Assembly (NCBI GenBank): GCA_020446285.1
Contig: JAGREZ010000080.1
Location: forward strand, 1 to 12,035
Direction of reading: 5' to 3'
Source of the DNA: Geminicoccaceae bacterium
GTDB taxonomy: Bacteria > Pseudomonadota > Alphaproteobacteria > Geminicoccales > Geminicoccaceae
DNA length: 12,035 nt
A program made the translations under genes and the position numbers. The notes beneath the pieces are model-generated. The model was not told the origin of the DNA. It saw nothing but the letters and a program-made list of their open reading frames with translations, and did no database searches. Of the stretch, positions 1 through 6,099 are shown piece after piece; position 1 is the first letter of the stretch; every line of letters starts with the position of its first letter.

Positions 1-185
1 GCCACCGCCAGCACCATGGTGGAAACATTGCGCGTGCCGAGATAGGCGCGGATCGCCTCGGCGGGGCCCGCATGACCGGCGGTGGAGAGGTTGCGGATGT
101 CGAACAGTCCGCGCTCCTCGTCAAAGAGCGCGAAACGGGCATTGGTGCCGCCGATGTCGGCGACCAGCATTCCGGCGTGGTCCAT
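1..185 (-). CDS. glk: Glucokinase, N-terminal part (runs off the window edge)
   Basis: The enzyme phosphorylates glucose to glucose-6-phosphate with ATP in the cytoplasm. Only the first 61 codons are inside the window. Reading the reverse strand gives MDHAGMLVADIGGTNARFAL at residues 1-20, whose DIGGTNARFAL is the phosphate-1/ATP-binding signature of bacterial glucokinases of the Glk family. The ATG at 185 is preceded by GAGGAGGGG, a strong ribosome site that overlaps the pfkA stop codon. Only 13 bases separate the two genes, so glk is very likely co-transcribed with and translated after pfkA. The following residues also fit the family N-terminus (a short strand, then a helix rich in Ala). 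A ROK-family kinase is less likely because the motif is Glk-like. The C-terminal part with the catalytic Asp is outside the window. Confidence 0.85.
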   Translation of the reverse strand, partial: MDHAGMLVADIGGTNARFALFDEERGLFDIRNLSTAGHAGPAEAIRAYLGTRNVSTMVLAV

Positions 186-198
186 TCGATGCCCCTCC

Positions 199-1290
199 TC
201 AGTCGCCGAGGCAGATCCCGAGACCGCGGGCGGTACGAACCAGCGTGTCGTCCGGGTCCACGGCCTGATACTGGGCGCAGGCATCGGCTATGGGGACATC
301 GACCACCTGCCGGTTCTGCCATGCGACCATGCGGTCGAAGCGGCCTTCGGCTATGAGGTCGACGGCTGCGACACCGAAGGCCAGGCCGAGAATGCGGTCG
401 AGTGGCACCGGCGAGCCGCCGCGCTGAACATGGCCCAGAACCGTGACACGCGTTTCGGCACCCGTGCGTTCGGCGATCTCCTCGGCGATGACCCGGCCGA
501 TGCCGCCATAACGGGACTGGCCATGCGCATCCACATATTGCTGCGCCTCGCCATCCGCCGATTTTACCGACTCGGCGATGACCACCAGGCTGAAATTGCG
601 TCCGGCGTCGCGGCGGGCGAGAATCTTCTCGCAGATGACATCGAGGCGATAGGGAATTTCGGGAATGAGGATGACATCGGCCCCGCCGGCGACGCCCGCC
701 GTCAGCGCGATGTGTCCGGCATCGCGCCCCATCACCTCGAGCACCATCACCCGGTTGTGACTGGCGGCAGTGACATGCAGCCGGTCGATGGCCTCGGTGG
801 CGACGACGACAGCGGTGGAGAAACCGACGGCGCGTTCGGTATGGCCGAGATCATTGTCGATGGTCTTGGGGATGCCGACCAGATTGATCCCGCCCTGAGC
901 GGCAAGGCGGCGCAATATGGCAAGGCTGCCATCGCCGCCGACACCGATGAGTGCGTCGAGACCGAGCTGGCGATAGCCCTCGATGATTTCCCCGGAGCGG
1001 TCGCTGAGACTGCCATCGGCGGCGGGGTAGGCGAACGGATTGCCGCGATTGGTCGTGCGCAGGATGGTTCCACCCTGATGCAGGATGCCCTTGACGGAAT
1101 CCGGCGTGAGCTCGGTGGCCGCGACCGGACGCTTGAGCAGGCCGTGCGTCGCCTCGTCGATCCCGATCACCGACCAGCCAAGGCCATGCGCGCGCAGCAC
1201 CGCGCCACGGATCACCGCATTGAGACCGGCACAGTCGCCGCCGCTGGTCATGATGCCTATTCGCTTGTAGGAAGGCTCGTTCTGTCGCAT
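199..1290 (-). CDS. pfkA: 6-phosphofructokinase (PfkA family, G/K-type active site)
   Basis: The enzyme phosphorylates fructose-6-phosphate to fructose-1,6-bisphosphate in the cytoplasm. The 363-residue protein has the whole family signature: SGGDCAGLN (16-24), GVGGDGS (116-122), PKTIDNDL (141-148), MGRDAGHIA (187-195) and GHVQRGGSP (286-294). In the family, GGDG (Gly at the E. coli 104 position) marks ATP users and GGDD marks pyrophosphate users. A Lys in PKTIDND (E. coli position 124) is typical of pyrophosphate enzymes but also occurs in an atypical ATP group. This protein has Gly121 plus Lys142, so ATP is the likely donor, by inference. The ATG at 1290 has AAGGGA about 5 bases upstream. 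glk follows 13 bases downstream on the same strand. The length is slightly above the 320 residues of E. coli PfkA and usual for the G/K group. Confidence 0.93.
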   Translation of the reverse strand: MRQNEPSYKRIGIMTSGGDCAGLNAVIRGAVLRAHGLGWSVIGIDEATHGLLKRPVAATELTPDSVKGILHQGGTILRTTNRGNPFAYPAADGSLSDRSGEIIEGYRQLGLDALIGVGGDGSLAILRRLAAQGGINLVGIPKTIDNDLGHTERAVGFSTAVVVATEAIDRLHVTAASHNRVMVLEVMGRDAGHIALTAGVAGGADVILIPEIPYRLDVICEKILARRDAGRNFSLVVIAESVKSADGEAQQYVDAHGQSRYGGIGRVIAEEIAERTGAETRVTVLGHVQRGGSPVPLDRILGLAFGVAAVDLIAEGRFDRMVAWQNRQVVDVPIADACAQYQAVDPDDTLVRTARGLGICLGD

Positions 1291-1441
1291 GGCGTCCCTT
1301 CTTCCGGTCGGGCGGGTTGTCAGTCCGTGCCGACATGGATGTCATCTTGCCGGCGGTGTGCTAGATGGTGAACGTTGCGATGTAGCGTGGCAACCCGGTG
1401 GATGTAGCCCCGCCCGGGTTCAGGATGGAACGAAAAACCGG

Positions 1442-1651
1442 ATGAGCGAAGAAGGCAAGATCAAGGAAATCGACACCCGCCTGTCGAGCTTGCGTGCCGC
1501 CCATCGCGCACTGGACAATCGCATCAACCAGCTCACCGCCGACGGCGTTCCCGATCTGGTCGAACTCCAGCGGCTCAAGAAACAGAAGCTGGCGCTCAAG
1601 GACCGGATCGCGATCCTCGAACGCCGACGACATCCGGATATCATTGCCTGA
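1442..1651 (+). CDS. Small DUF465 (YdcH-like) coiled-coil protein
   Basis: A 69-residue charged helical protein of the DUF465/YdcH family, whose biochemical role is unknown. The first half (MSEEGKIKEIDTRLSSL...) and the second half (LVELQRLKKQKLALKDRIAILER, residues about 38-60) are two amphipathic helices separated by a DGVPD turn. This is the usual helical-hairpin layout, and the LKKQKLALKDRI stretch is the most family-typical part. A longer reading from an ATG at 1289 would overlap the pfkA start and adds residues unlike the family, so the ATG at 1442 is preferred. The ribosome site is weak (AGGATGGA about 15 bases upstream). The gene stands between divergent pfkA and convergent purK. DUF465 genes are often found beside purEK in Rhodospirillales, which supports the call. 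Nothing indicates membrane attachment or catalysis. Confidence 0.85.
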   Translation: MSEEGKIKEIDTRLSSLRAAHRALDNRINQLTADGVPDLVELQRLKKQKLALKDRIAILERRRHPDIIA

Positions 1652-1686
1652 CGGATATCGCGGCCTGACGAATATCAGGTCCCGAG
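1636..1686. repeat. Imperfect 17-bp tandem repeat (3 units) across two convergent gene ends
   Basis: Units at 1636-1652, 1653-1669 and 1670-1686 share the pattern GGATATCnnnGCCTGAC. The first two match at 14 of 17 positions, differing only at the three middle bases; the third is degraded (GAATATCAGGTCCCGAG). The stop codon of the DUF465 gene (TGA 1649-1651) lies in unit 1, and the reverse-strand stop of purK (1675-1677) lies in unit 3. No GC-rich hairpin with a T-run is visible here, so it is not an obvious intrinsic terminator. Confidence 0.6.
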
Positions 1687-2757
1687 CGGCGACAGTCTCG
1701 TGACATGGCCCATCTTGCGGCCAGCGCGGATCGACGCCTTGCCATAGATGTGCAGGAATGCGTCGGACTCGTCGAGAAGTTGCGGCCATTGCAGCAGGTC
1801 TTCGCCGATCAGGTTGTCCATGACCGCCCGGTGCAGCGGCGCCGTACCGCCCGGTTTCAGGCCGCAGATCGCGCGCACGAGCTGTTCGAACTGGCTGGTC
1901 TGGCAGGCGTCGATGGTCCAGTGGCCGGAATTGTGCGGCCGGGGTGCGAGTTCGTTGACGGCAAGATCGCCATTGTCCATCAGGAACATCTCAACCGCGA
2001 TCAGCCCTTCGAGTTCCAGCCCCCGCGCGATGCTTTCGGCGAGTTCCACCGCCCGGTCGGCGATCTCCGGTGCAAATCCTCCGGGTGCTATGGTCTGTCG
2101 GAGAATCTGGTCGCGGTGAATGTTCAGGACCGGAGGAAAAGAGGCGACATCGCCTTGCGGGTTGCGTGCGGTGATGACCGAAAGCTCGTGCGCGAACGGC
2201 ATGAACGCCTCAAGAATGGCCGGACTGCCGCCGATGGCCGCAACCGCCGCATCACTCGCCATTCCCCCGATGCGCACCTGACCCTTGCCATCATAGCCAA
2301 GACGCCGCGTCTTGAGGATGCCATTGTCGCCGAGCTCTTCACGCGCGCGGTCGAGATCGCCTGCGGTTTCCACCGGCCGGAACGGCGCCACCGGCACGCC
2401 GACACGCTCGATGAAACGCTTTTCGGCCAGCCTGTCCTGGGTGACCTCGAGGATGGCGGAAGCCGGGCGGGTCGGTACACGCCCGGCGAGGAAGTCGAGC
2501 GCATCGGCGGGGACATTCTCGAATTCGATGGTGACGACATCGACGGCGTCGGCAAAGCGCGCCAGCGCCGCGCGGTCGCCGTAATCCGCGCGGATCCACG
2601 AATCCGATACGGCGGCGGCGATGCAATCCTCGTCCGGCGCCAGGATTGCGCAGCGATAGCCGAGACGGGCGGCGGCCATGGCGGTCATCCGCCCGAGCTG
2701 TCCGCCGCCAAGTATGCCGATCGTCGAACCGGGCTCGATCACGCAGGCGCGACTCAT
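1675..2757 (-). CDS. purK: 5-(carboxyamino)imidazole ribonucleotide synthase (PurK)
   Basis: The enzyme is an ATP-grasp ligase that carboxylates AIR with bicarbonate to N5-CAIR, the step before PurE in purine synthesis. The 360-residue protein shows [12 protein letters not shown] (13-24, N-terminal fold), GYDGKGQ (154-160, ATP-grasp glycine loop), [14 protein letters not shown] (268-281, metal and substrate site) and the C-terminal HIYGK...RKMGHVT (336-353). The open frame reaches back to 2799, but the ATG at 2757 is chosen because it overlaps the purE stop as ATGA and puts the GGGQLG motif at the usual distance from the start. Its length matches the family (about 355 residues). It is translationally coupled to purE and is the last gene of csrA-purE-purK. 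All key motifs are intact. Confidence 0.95.
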   Translation of the reverse strand: MSRACVIEPGSTIGILGGGQLGRMTAMAAARLGYRCAILAPDEDCIAAAVSDSWIRADYGDRAALARFADAVDVVTIEFENVPADALDFLAGRVPTRPASAILEVTQDRLAEKRFIERVGVPVAPFRPVETAGDLDRAREELGDNGILKTRRLGYDGKGQVRIGGMASDAAVAAIGGSPAILEAFMPFAHELSVITARNPQGDVASFPPVLNIHRDQILRQTIAPGGFAPEIADRAVELAESIARGLELEGLIAVEMFLMDNGDLAVNELAPRPHNSGHWTIDACQTSQFEQLVRAICGLKPGGTAPLHRAVMDNLIGEDLLQWPQLLDESDAFLHIYGKASIRAGRKMGHVTRLSPLGT

Positions 2758-3269
2758 GCGGAGGATCCGCCTGTCGGATCCAGCGGAACGGCATCGCACC
2801 TCGCCGCGCGCCAGTCATCGAGCCGCCGCGCAAGGCCGGCATCGCCACTGGCGAGAATCGCTGCCGCCAGCAGTCCGGCATTGGTCGCACCGGCATTGCC
2901 GATGGCGAGCGTACCGACGGGCACGCCCGCCGGCATCTGCACGATGGAAAGAAGACTGTCCCAGCCGCTGAGTGCCCGGCTCTGCACCGGCACGCCGAGG
3001 ACGGGAAGAGAGGTCATGGCCGCGATCATGCCGGGAAGATGCGCTGCTCCGCCCGCACCGGCGATGATGACCCGGAAACCCTCCCCCCGTGCCCCCTTCG
3101 CGAATTCGAAGAGACGTTCCGGCGTGCGGTGCGCGGAAACGACACGATCGTCATGCGCGACACCCAGCTCGTCGAGGATCGAGGCCGCATGCTGCATCGT
3201 CGGCCAGTCGGACACGCTGCCCATGACGATGGCCACGGGCGCGACCGTTTTCGCATCGGGGCCGTTCAT
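2754..3269 (-). CDS. purE: N5-carboxyaminoimidazole ribonucleotide mutase (PurE, class I)
   Basis: The enzyme moves the carboxylate of N5-CAIR (made by PurK) to C4, giving CAIR; it is cytoplasmic and octameric in the known family members. The 171-residue protein contains GSVSDWPTM (17-25, phosphate and ribose binding), SAHRTP (45-50, with the catalytic His of class I enzymes), [12 protein letters not shown] (70-81), GVPV (92-95) and [14 protein letters not shown] (111-124). A purK gene is directly downstream, which is what makes this the bacterial class I mutase and not the AIR carboxylase (class II). Its ATG overlaps the csrA stop and its own stop overlaps the purK ATG, both as ATGA, so the three genes are probably one transcript with coupled translation. 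No oddity is visible in the motifs. Confidence 0.96.
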   Translation of the reverse strand: MNGPDAKTVAPVAIVMGSVSDWPTMQHAASILDELGVAHDDRVVSAHRTPERLFEFAKGARGEGFRVIIAGAGGAAHLPGMIAAMTSLPVLGVPVQSRALSGWDSLLSIVQMPAGVPVGTLAIGNAGATNAGLLAAAILASGDAGLARRLDDWRAARCDAVPLDPTGGSSA

Positions 3270-3520
3270 TCCTCGTCGTTCGGCCCGGAGGGTTGCACGG
3301 GCTTCGCCTGCTTCGAGCGTTCCTCGACCATCCCGATACCGGCCGCCGCTTCCTCGTTCTGCTCGCGGACCTGGCGGTGGATCTCCTCGCGCAGGACCGT
3401 GGCGTTCGCGGGGAAATTGAAACCCAGCTTGACCATCTTCCCCTTGAGTTCGATCACGCGAACCTCGATGGAATTGTTGATGATGACAGCTTCACCGGCG
3501 CGCCGGGTGAGATAGAGCAT
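3266..3520 (-). CDS. csrA: Carbon storage regulator CsrA (with extended C-terminal tail)
   Basis: CsrA is a small dimeric RNA-binding protein that binds GGA motifs near ribosome sites and controls motility, carbon use and biofilm genes. The 84-residue product begins [20 protein letters not shown], matching the family start (MLxLTRRxGE), and keeps the RNA-contact residues Leu4, Arg6 and Arg44 ([11 protein letters not shown], 41-51). About 25-30 extra residues follow the core ([19 protein letters not shown]), a charged and probably disordered tail; E. coli CsrA has 61 residues. The frame extends upstream to 3574, but the ATG at 3520 gives the family N-terminus and has GGGGGAC about 4 bases upstream. 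It is the first gene of csrA-purE-purK and is divergent from the flagellar operon, a sensible place for a motility regulator. The overlap with purE is ATGA. Confidence 0.93.
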   Translation of the reverse strand: MLYLTRRAGEAVIINNSIEVRVIELKGKMVKLGFNFPANATVLREEIHRQVREQNEEAAAGIGMVEERSKQAKPVQPSGPNDEE

Positions 3521-3591
3521 GGTCGTCCCCCACGCCTGCCTGCCGGATCGGGCAAGCCAGCCGCTCAATGTCACCGCCCCCCGAAGGGCAG

Positions 3592-3613
3592 CGGCGTTTC
3601 GTCAACACGCTGT
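3592..3613 (-). promoter_or_regulatory. 22-bp conserved element, copy 1 (upstream of csrA)
   Basis: On the minus strand this reads ACAGCGTGTTGACGAAA followed by CGCCG. The same string, with one difference, occurs on the plus strand at 7270-7291. It lies about 72 bases before the csrA ATG and touches the CtrA box at base 3613. It contains TTGACG, which resembles a sigma-70 -35 hexamer, but no acceptable -10 is found 16-18 bases further (the place is a C-run on the plus strand). The function is unknown; a shared binding site is the simplest reading. Confidence 0.5.
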
Positions 3614-3628
3614 TAAGCAAGTGTTAAC
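3613..3628 (+). promoter_or_regulatory. CtrA-binding box upstream of flgB
   Basis: The sequence TTAAGCAAGTGTTAAC is an exact fit to the alphaproteobacterial CtrA consensus TTAA-N7-TTAAC. It lies between divergent csrA (93 bases away) and flgB (110 bases away). CtrA is known to activate early flagellar operons in Caulobacter and is a motility regulator in Rhodospirillales. The site is AT-rich in a GC-rich surround. No clear -35/-10 pair is seen for either direction, so which operon it serves is inferred from position; flgB is favoured. Confidence 0.72.
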
Positions 3629-3737
3629 CGTAAGCCCCTATTTTCGCAACATGAAGCCCGGGCTGTTCGCGCCCTTCCACCGCGGCGTGGCAATCCTGCC
3701 GCCGGTTGCGCGTGCCCGAACGAAAGCAGGTCCGAAC

Positions 3738-4145
3738 GTGCAAGCTACACTGCTTCAGTCGCTGATTTCCGGCAAGACCGCCTGGCTCCAGGCCCGGCAT
3801 GTCGTGCTGGCGCAAAATGTCGCCAATGCCGACACGCCCGGCTTCCAGCCACGCGATCTGGCGGAGGAGAGTTTCGACCGGCTGATCGACCGCGCGCAGC
3901 GACGGACGACCGGCATCGAGCTCACGCGTACCGACAAGCAGCACATTCCCGCTGTCGGCACGGCCCGGCTCGATGGCAACGGACGCCGTGTGGATGGCTT
4001 CGAGACCGCCCCTGCGGGCAATTCGGTGATCCTCGAGGAACAGGCCGAAAAGATGCAGCAGGTGCAGCTCGACCACGAACTCACGACCAACATCTACGCC
4101 AAGATGGTCAAACTGATGAAAACCGCGATCGGACCCGGAACGTGA
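3738..4145 (+). CDS. flgB: Flagellar proximal rod protein FlgB
   Basis: FlgB is an exported structural protein of the proximal rod just above the MS ring. The 135-residue product carries the rod/hook-family N-terminal signature VLAQNVANADTPGF (23-36) and ends with the paired helix QAEKMQQVQLDHELTTNIY...KMVKLMKTAIG, as usual for FlgB. The start chosen is the GTG at 3738, with GCAGG 7 bases upstream; this places the signature at the family distance and gives the family length (about 135). An in-frame ATG at 3651 would add 29 residues with no family counterpart. It is the first gene of a six-gene flagellar operon, with a CtrA box 110 bases upstream. flgC follows after 49 bases. Confidence 0.92.
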   Translation: MQATLLQSLISGKTAWLQARHVVLAQNVANADTPGFQPRDLAEESFDRLIDRAQRRTTGIELTRTDKQHIPAVGTARLDGNGRRVDGFETAPAGNSVILEEQAEKMQQVQLDHELTTNIYAKMVKLMKTAIGPGT

Positions 4146-4194
4146 CGGCTGAGACGGCTATCAGCGGAGAACCGCCCGCAACGGGAGAGAACGG

Positions 4195-4605
4195 ATGAAT
4201 CTCGAAACCTCCATGCGCATCGCCTCCTCCGGCATGCAGGTGCAGTCGGCGCGGCTCCGTGTGTCGGCGGAAAATCTGGCCAATGCCCAGTCCACCGCAA
4301 ACGAGCCCGGCGGCGAGGCCTATCGCCGCAAGACCATCGAATTCGCCAATCGCCTCGACCGCGAACTCGGCGTGCATCTGGTCGAGGTGGACCGCTACGA
4401 TGTCGACCGCTCGGAGCTGCCCAAGGAGTTCGATCCGCAGAACCGGGCCGCCGACGCCGACGGCTATGTGTCCCTACCGAACGTCAACCCGCTCACCGAG
4501 CTCATGGACATGCGCGAGGCGCAGCGCAGCTACGAGGCCAATCTCGGCGCGATGAAACAGGCGCGTTCGATGCTGCTCAAGACGATCGAACTTCTGAGGG
4601 GATGA
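4195..4605 (+). CDS. flgC: Flagellar proximal rod protein FlgC
   Basis: FlgC forms the proximal rod together with FlgB and FlgF and is exported by the flagellar type III apparatus. The 136-residue protein has the N-terminal helix MRIASSGMQVQSARLRVSAE followed by ENLANAQST (26-34), the rod/hook consensus. It has the strongly FlgC-specific stretch running from GYVSLPNVNP (90-99) through the MREAQRSYEANL segment (106-117). The C-terminal helix LLKTIELLRG closes the coiled coil. The ATG at 4195 has GGGAGA about 6 bases upstream. The TGA stop overlaps an ATG at 4602 (ATGA), which opens a tiny ORF reaching into fliE. Length and motifs are normal for the family. Confidence 0.95.
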   Translation: MNLETSMRIASSGMQVQSARLRVSAENLANAQSTANEPGGEAYRRKTIEFANRLDRELGVHLVEVDRYDVDRSELPKEFDPQNRAADADGYVSLPNVNPLTELMDMREAQRSYEANLGAMKQARSMLLKTIELLRG

Positions 4606-4652
4606 TCGCCATGGCTGATCCCGTGACCGCGACACCGGATACCCGCCGATGA
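4602..4652 (+). CDS. Mini-ORF bridging flgC and fliE (possible coupling peptide)
   Basis: The ORF reads MIAMADPVTATPDTRR and then TGA (16 codons). Its first ATG (4602) overlaps the flgC stop as ATGA, and its own TGA (4650-4652) overlaps the fliE ATG (4649-4651), again as ATGA. The internal ATG at 4611 is preceded by GAGGGG at good spacing, while fliE itself has no purine-rich ribosome site. The peptide resembles no family I know. A role in passing ribosomes from flgC to fliE is an inference; it could also be a chance ORF. Confidence 0.35.
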   Translation: MIAMADPVTATPDTRR

Positions 4653-4966
4653 CCACGCCCGTATCGATGCAGGCCGTGGGCGCCTATCGCGCGGCGATGA
4701 AGAGACTGGAGGCGGCCGGACAGCCGGTCGCGCAGGAACAGGTACAACCGTCGAGCTTCGAGACGCTGCTGCGCTCCGAAATCACCGGCAGCATCGGCAA
4801 GCTCAAGGGTGCGGAACAGGCATCGATCGCCGCACTCACCGGTAATGCCTCCACACAGCAGGTGGTCGAGGCGCTGACCGCGGCGGAGCTCAGCCTGCAG
4901 AAGGTCACGGCCGTTCGCGACCGGGTCATCTCGGCCTACCAGGAAGTCATCCGCATGCCGATCTGA
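4649..4966 (+). CDS. fliE: Flagellar MS-ring/rod adaptor FliE
   Basis: FliE joins the MS ring (FliF) to the rod and is among the first substrates passed by the flagellar export gate. The 105-residue protein fits the family in length. Its C-terminal half is the recognisable part: FETLLRSEI (about 37-45), then QQVVEALTAAELSLQKVTAV (70-89) and the ending RDRVISAYQEVIRMPI, close to the universal end of FliE (A..E..RMPI). The N-terminus is variable, as is usual. The start codon overlaps the stop of the mini-ORF at 4602-4652, and no strong ribosome site of its own precedes it. It lies between flgC and fliQ, a common alphaproteobacterial arrangement. Confidence 0.93.
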   Translation: MTTPVSMQAVGAYRAAMKRLEAAGQPVAQEQVQPSSFETLLRSEITGSIGKLKGAEQASIAALTGNASTQQVVEALTAAELSLQKVTAVRDRVISAYQEVIRMPI

Positions 4967-5013
4967 CCGGAATCGGCGGCAGGGTAAGAGGCAATCAGGC
5001 GGAACCGACCGGA

Positions 5014-5292
5014 ATGCTGAACGAGAACATCGTCATGGAGATCGGCCAGCAGGCCATCTGGGTCATCATCAAGACCGGCGCACCGACCATGCTCGTCGCA
5101 CTCGTTATCGGCCTCATGATCTCGCTGCTGCAGGCGCTCACCCAGGTACAGGAGATGACGCTCACCTTCGTGCCGAAGATCCTCGCCATGTTCCTTGCAC
5201 TCGTTGTCGCCATGCCCTTCATGCTGGCGACGCTCATCGGTTTCACCGAGGATCTCTATGCCCGCATCGGCGGGCTCGGGCCGGGACTGTGA
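5014..5292 (+). CDS. fliQ: Flagellar export gate protein FliQ
   Basis: FliQ is a small inner-membrane protein of the FliPQR export gate, through which rod, hook and filament proteins leave the cell. The 92-residue product has two hydrophobic hairpin helices (about 15-38 and 54-77) separated by the conserved loop ALTQVQEMTLTFVPKI (41-56), which is diagnostic for FliQ. The length is typical (88-90). The ATG at 5014 follows GACCGGA; an AAGAGG lies too far upstream (about 18 bases) to be ideal, so initiation may be modest. fliE ends 47 bases upstream and fliR starts 36 bases downstream. fliP is not next to it and must lie elsewhere in the genome. Confidence 0.95.
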   Translation: MLNENIVMEIGQQAIWVIIKTGAPTMLVALVIGLMISLLQALTQVQEMTLTFVPKILAMFLALVVAMPFMLATLIGFTEDLYARIGGLGPGL

Positions 5293-5328
5293 CGGCGTGC
5301 CGAGTGTGACCGGTGACCGGAGGGAACG

Positions 5329-6090
5329 ATGACTCTCCCCGATCTCCTGCAGGGCGAGCTTTTTGCCGTTCTGCTGACATTCTGCCGCGTCGGTTCGGCA
5401 TTGATGGTGCTGCCGGCCTTCGGCGAACCCTACATGCTCTCGCGCCTGCGGCTGACGCTCGCACTCGCGACCAGTCTTCTCATCGGCCTTGTCCATGCAC
5501 CCGACCTGCCGGCATCGCCGGCCGAAATCTCGCAGCTCGCCAGCCTCGTATCCGTCGAGGTGGTGCTGGGCTTGTTCATCGGAGCCACGGTCCGCCTGGC
5601 ACTCGTCGCCGCGCATCTCGCCGGTGGACTGATCGCCATGCAGTCGGGTCTCGCCGCCGCTGCCTTCTTCGATCCCGCCGGCGGTACGCAGAACAGCGGC
5701 ATCGGCAATTTCCTCACCATGATGATGCTGGCGCTGATCTTCGTCACCGAGGGGCACCACATGATCCTTCTCGGCCTCGACCGCAGCTATGCCATGCTGC
5801 CGGCGGGCGAACTCATCACCGGCGACATGGCGCTCACCTTCTCGCGGCTTTCCGCCGATGCCATCGGGATCGCCACCAGAATCGCCGCACCGATGCTGCT
5901 GGTCGGCATTCTCTCCAACCTCCTCATGGGCGTTCTCAATCGGCTGATGCCGACCTTTCAGGTCCTGTTCGTGGTGATGCCCGTCCAGATCGTGCTCGCC
6001 TTCGCGATCATCGCGCTTTCGCTCGGTGTGACCGGCACGCTCATGCTGCAACTGTTCGAGACCAGCCTCGCCTGGCTCGATCCGGCCTGA
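5329..6090 (+). CDS. fliR: Flagellar export gate protein FliR
   Basis: FliR forms the core of the export gate helix assembly with FliP and FliQ in the flagellar basal body. The 253-residue protein is very hydrophobic, with several membrane or gate helices (about 10-30, 42-56, 73-100, 126-148, 180-203 and 210-240). Family landmarks are the N-terminal FCRVGSALMVLPAFGEP (18-34), the MQSGLAAAAFFDPAGG segment (104-119) and LLMGVLNRLMPTFQVLFVVMP in the last third. GGAGGGAAC stands about 5 bases before the ATG at 5329, one of the best ribosome sites in the window. flhB starts 9 bases after the stop, so the two genes are surely one transcript. Length and landmarks are normal for a free-standing FliR. 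Confidence 0.95.
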   Translation: MTLPDLLQGELFAVLLTFCRVGSALMVLPAFGEPYMLSRLRLTLALATSLLIGLVHAPDLPASPAEISQLASLVSVEVVLGLFIGATVRLALVAAHLAGGLIAMQSGLAAAAFFDPAGGTQNSGIGNFLTMMMLALIFVTEGHHMILLGLDRSYAMLPAGELITGDMALTFSRLSADAIGIATRIAAPMLLVGILSNLLMGVLNRLMPTFQVLFVVMPVQIVLAFAIIALSLGVTGTLMLQLFETSLAWLDPA

Positions 6091-6099
6091 GCGGACAGC

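Noticed and set aside
82..1371. Long plus-strand open frame opposite pfkA
   Set aside because: It is the mirror of pfkA in high-GC DNA, with low-complexity Asp/Gly/Ala-rich translation and no family motif; the minus-strand PfkA motifs are unambiguous.
1705..3420. 571-codon plus-strand open frame across purK, purE and csrA
   Set aside because: It runs across three recognised genes on the other strand and has no recognisable domain; a GC-rich shadow.
3688..3702. Sigma-54-like TGG-N10-GC match before flgB
   Set aside because: The -12 part lacks the TT before GC and the -24 part is poor (TGGCAAT); GG-N10-GC alone is common in GC-rich DNA.
3651..3737. Upstream ATG start for flgB (29 extra residues)
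   Set aside because: The added residues do not match FlgB, and the GTG at 3738 has a well-placed ribosome site and gives the family length.
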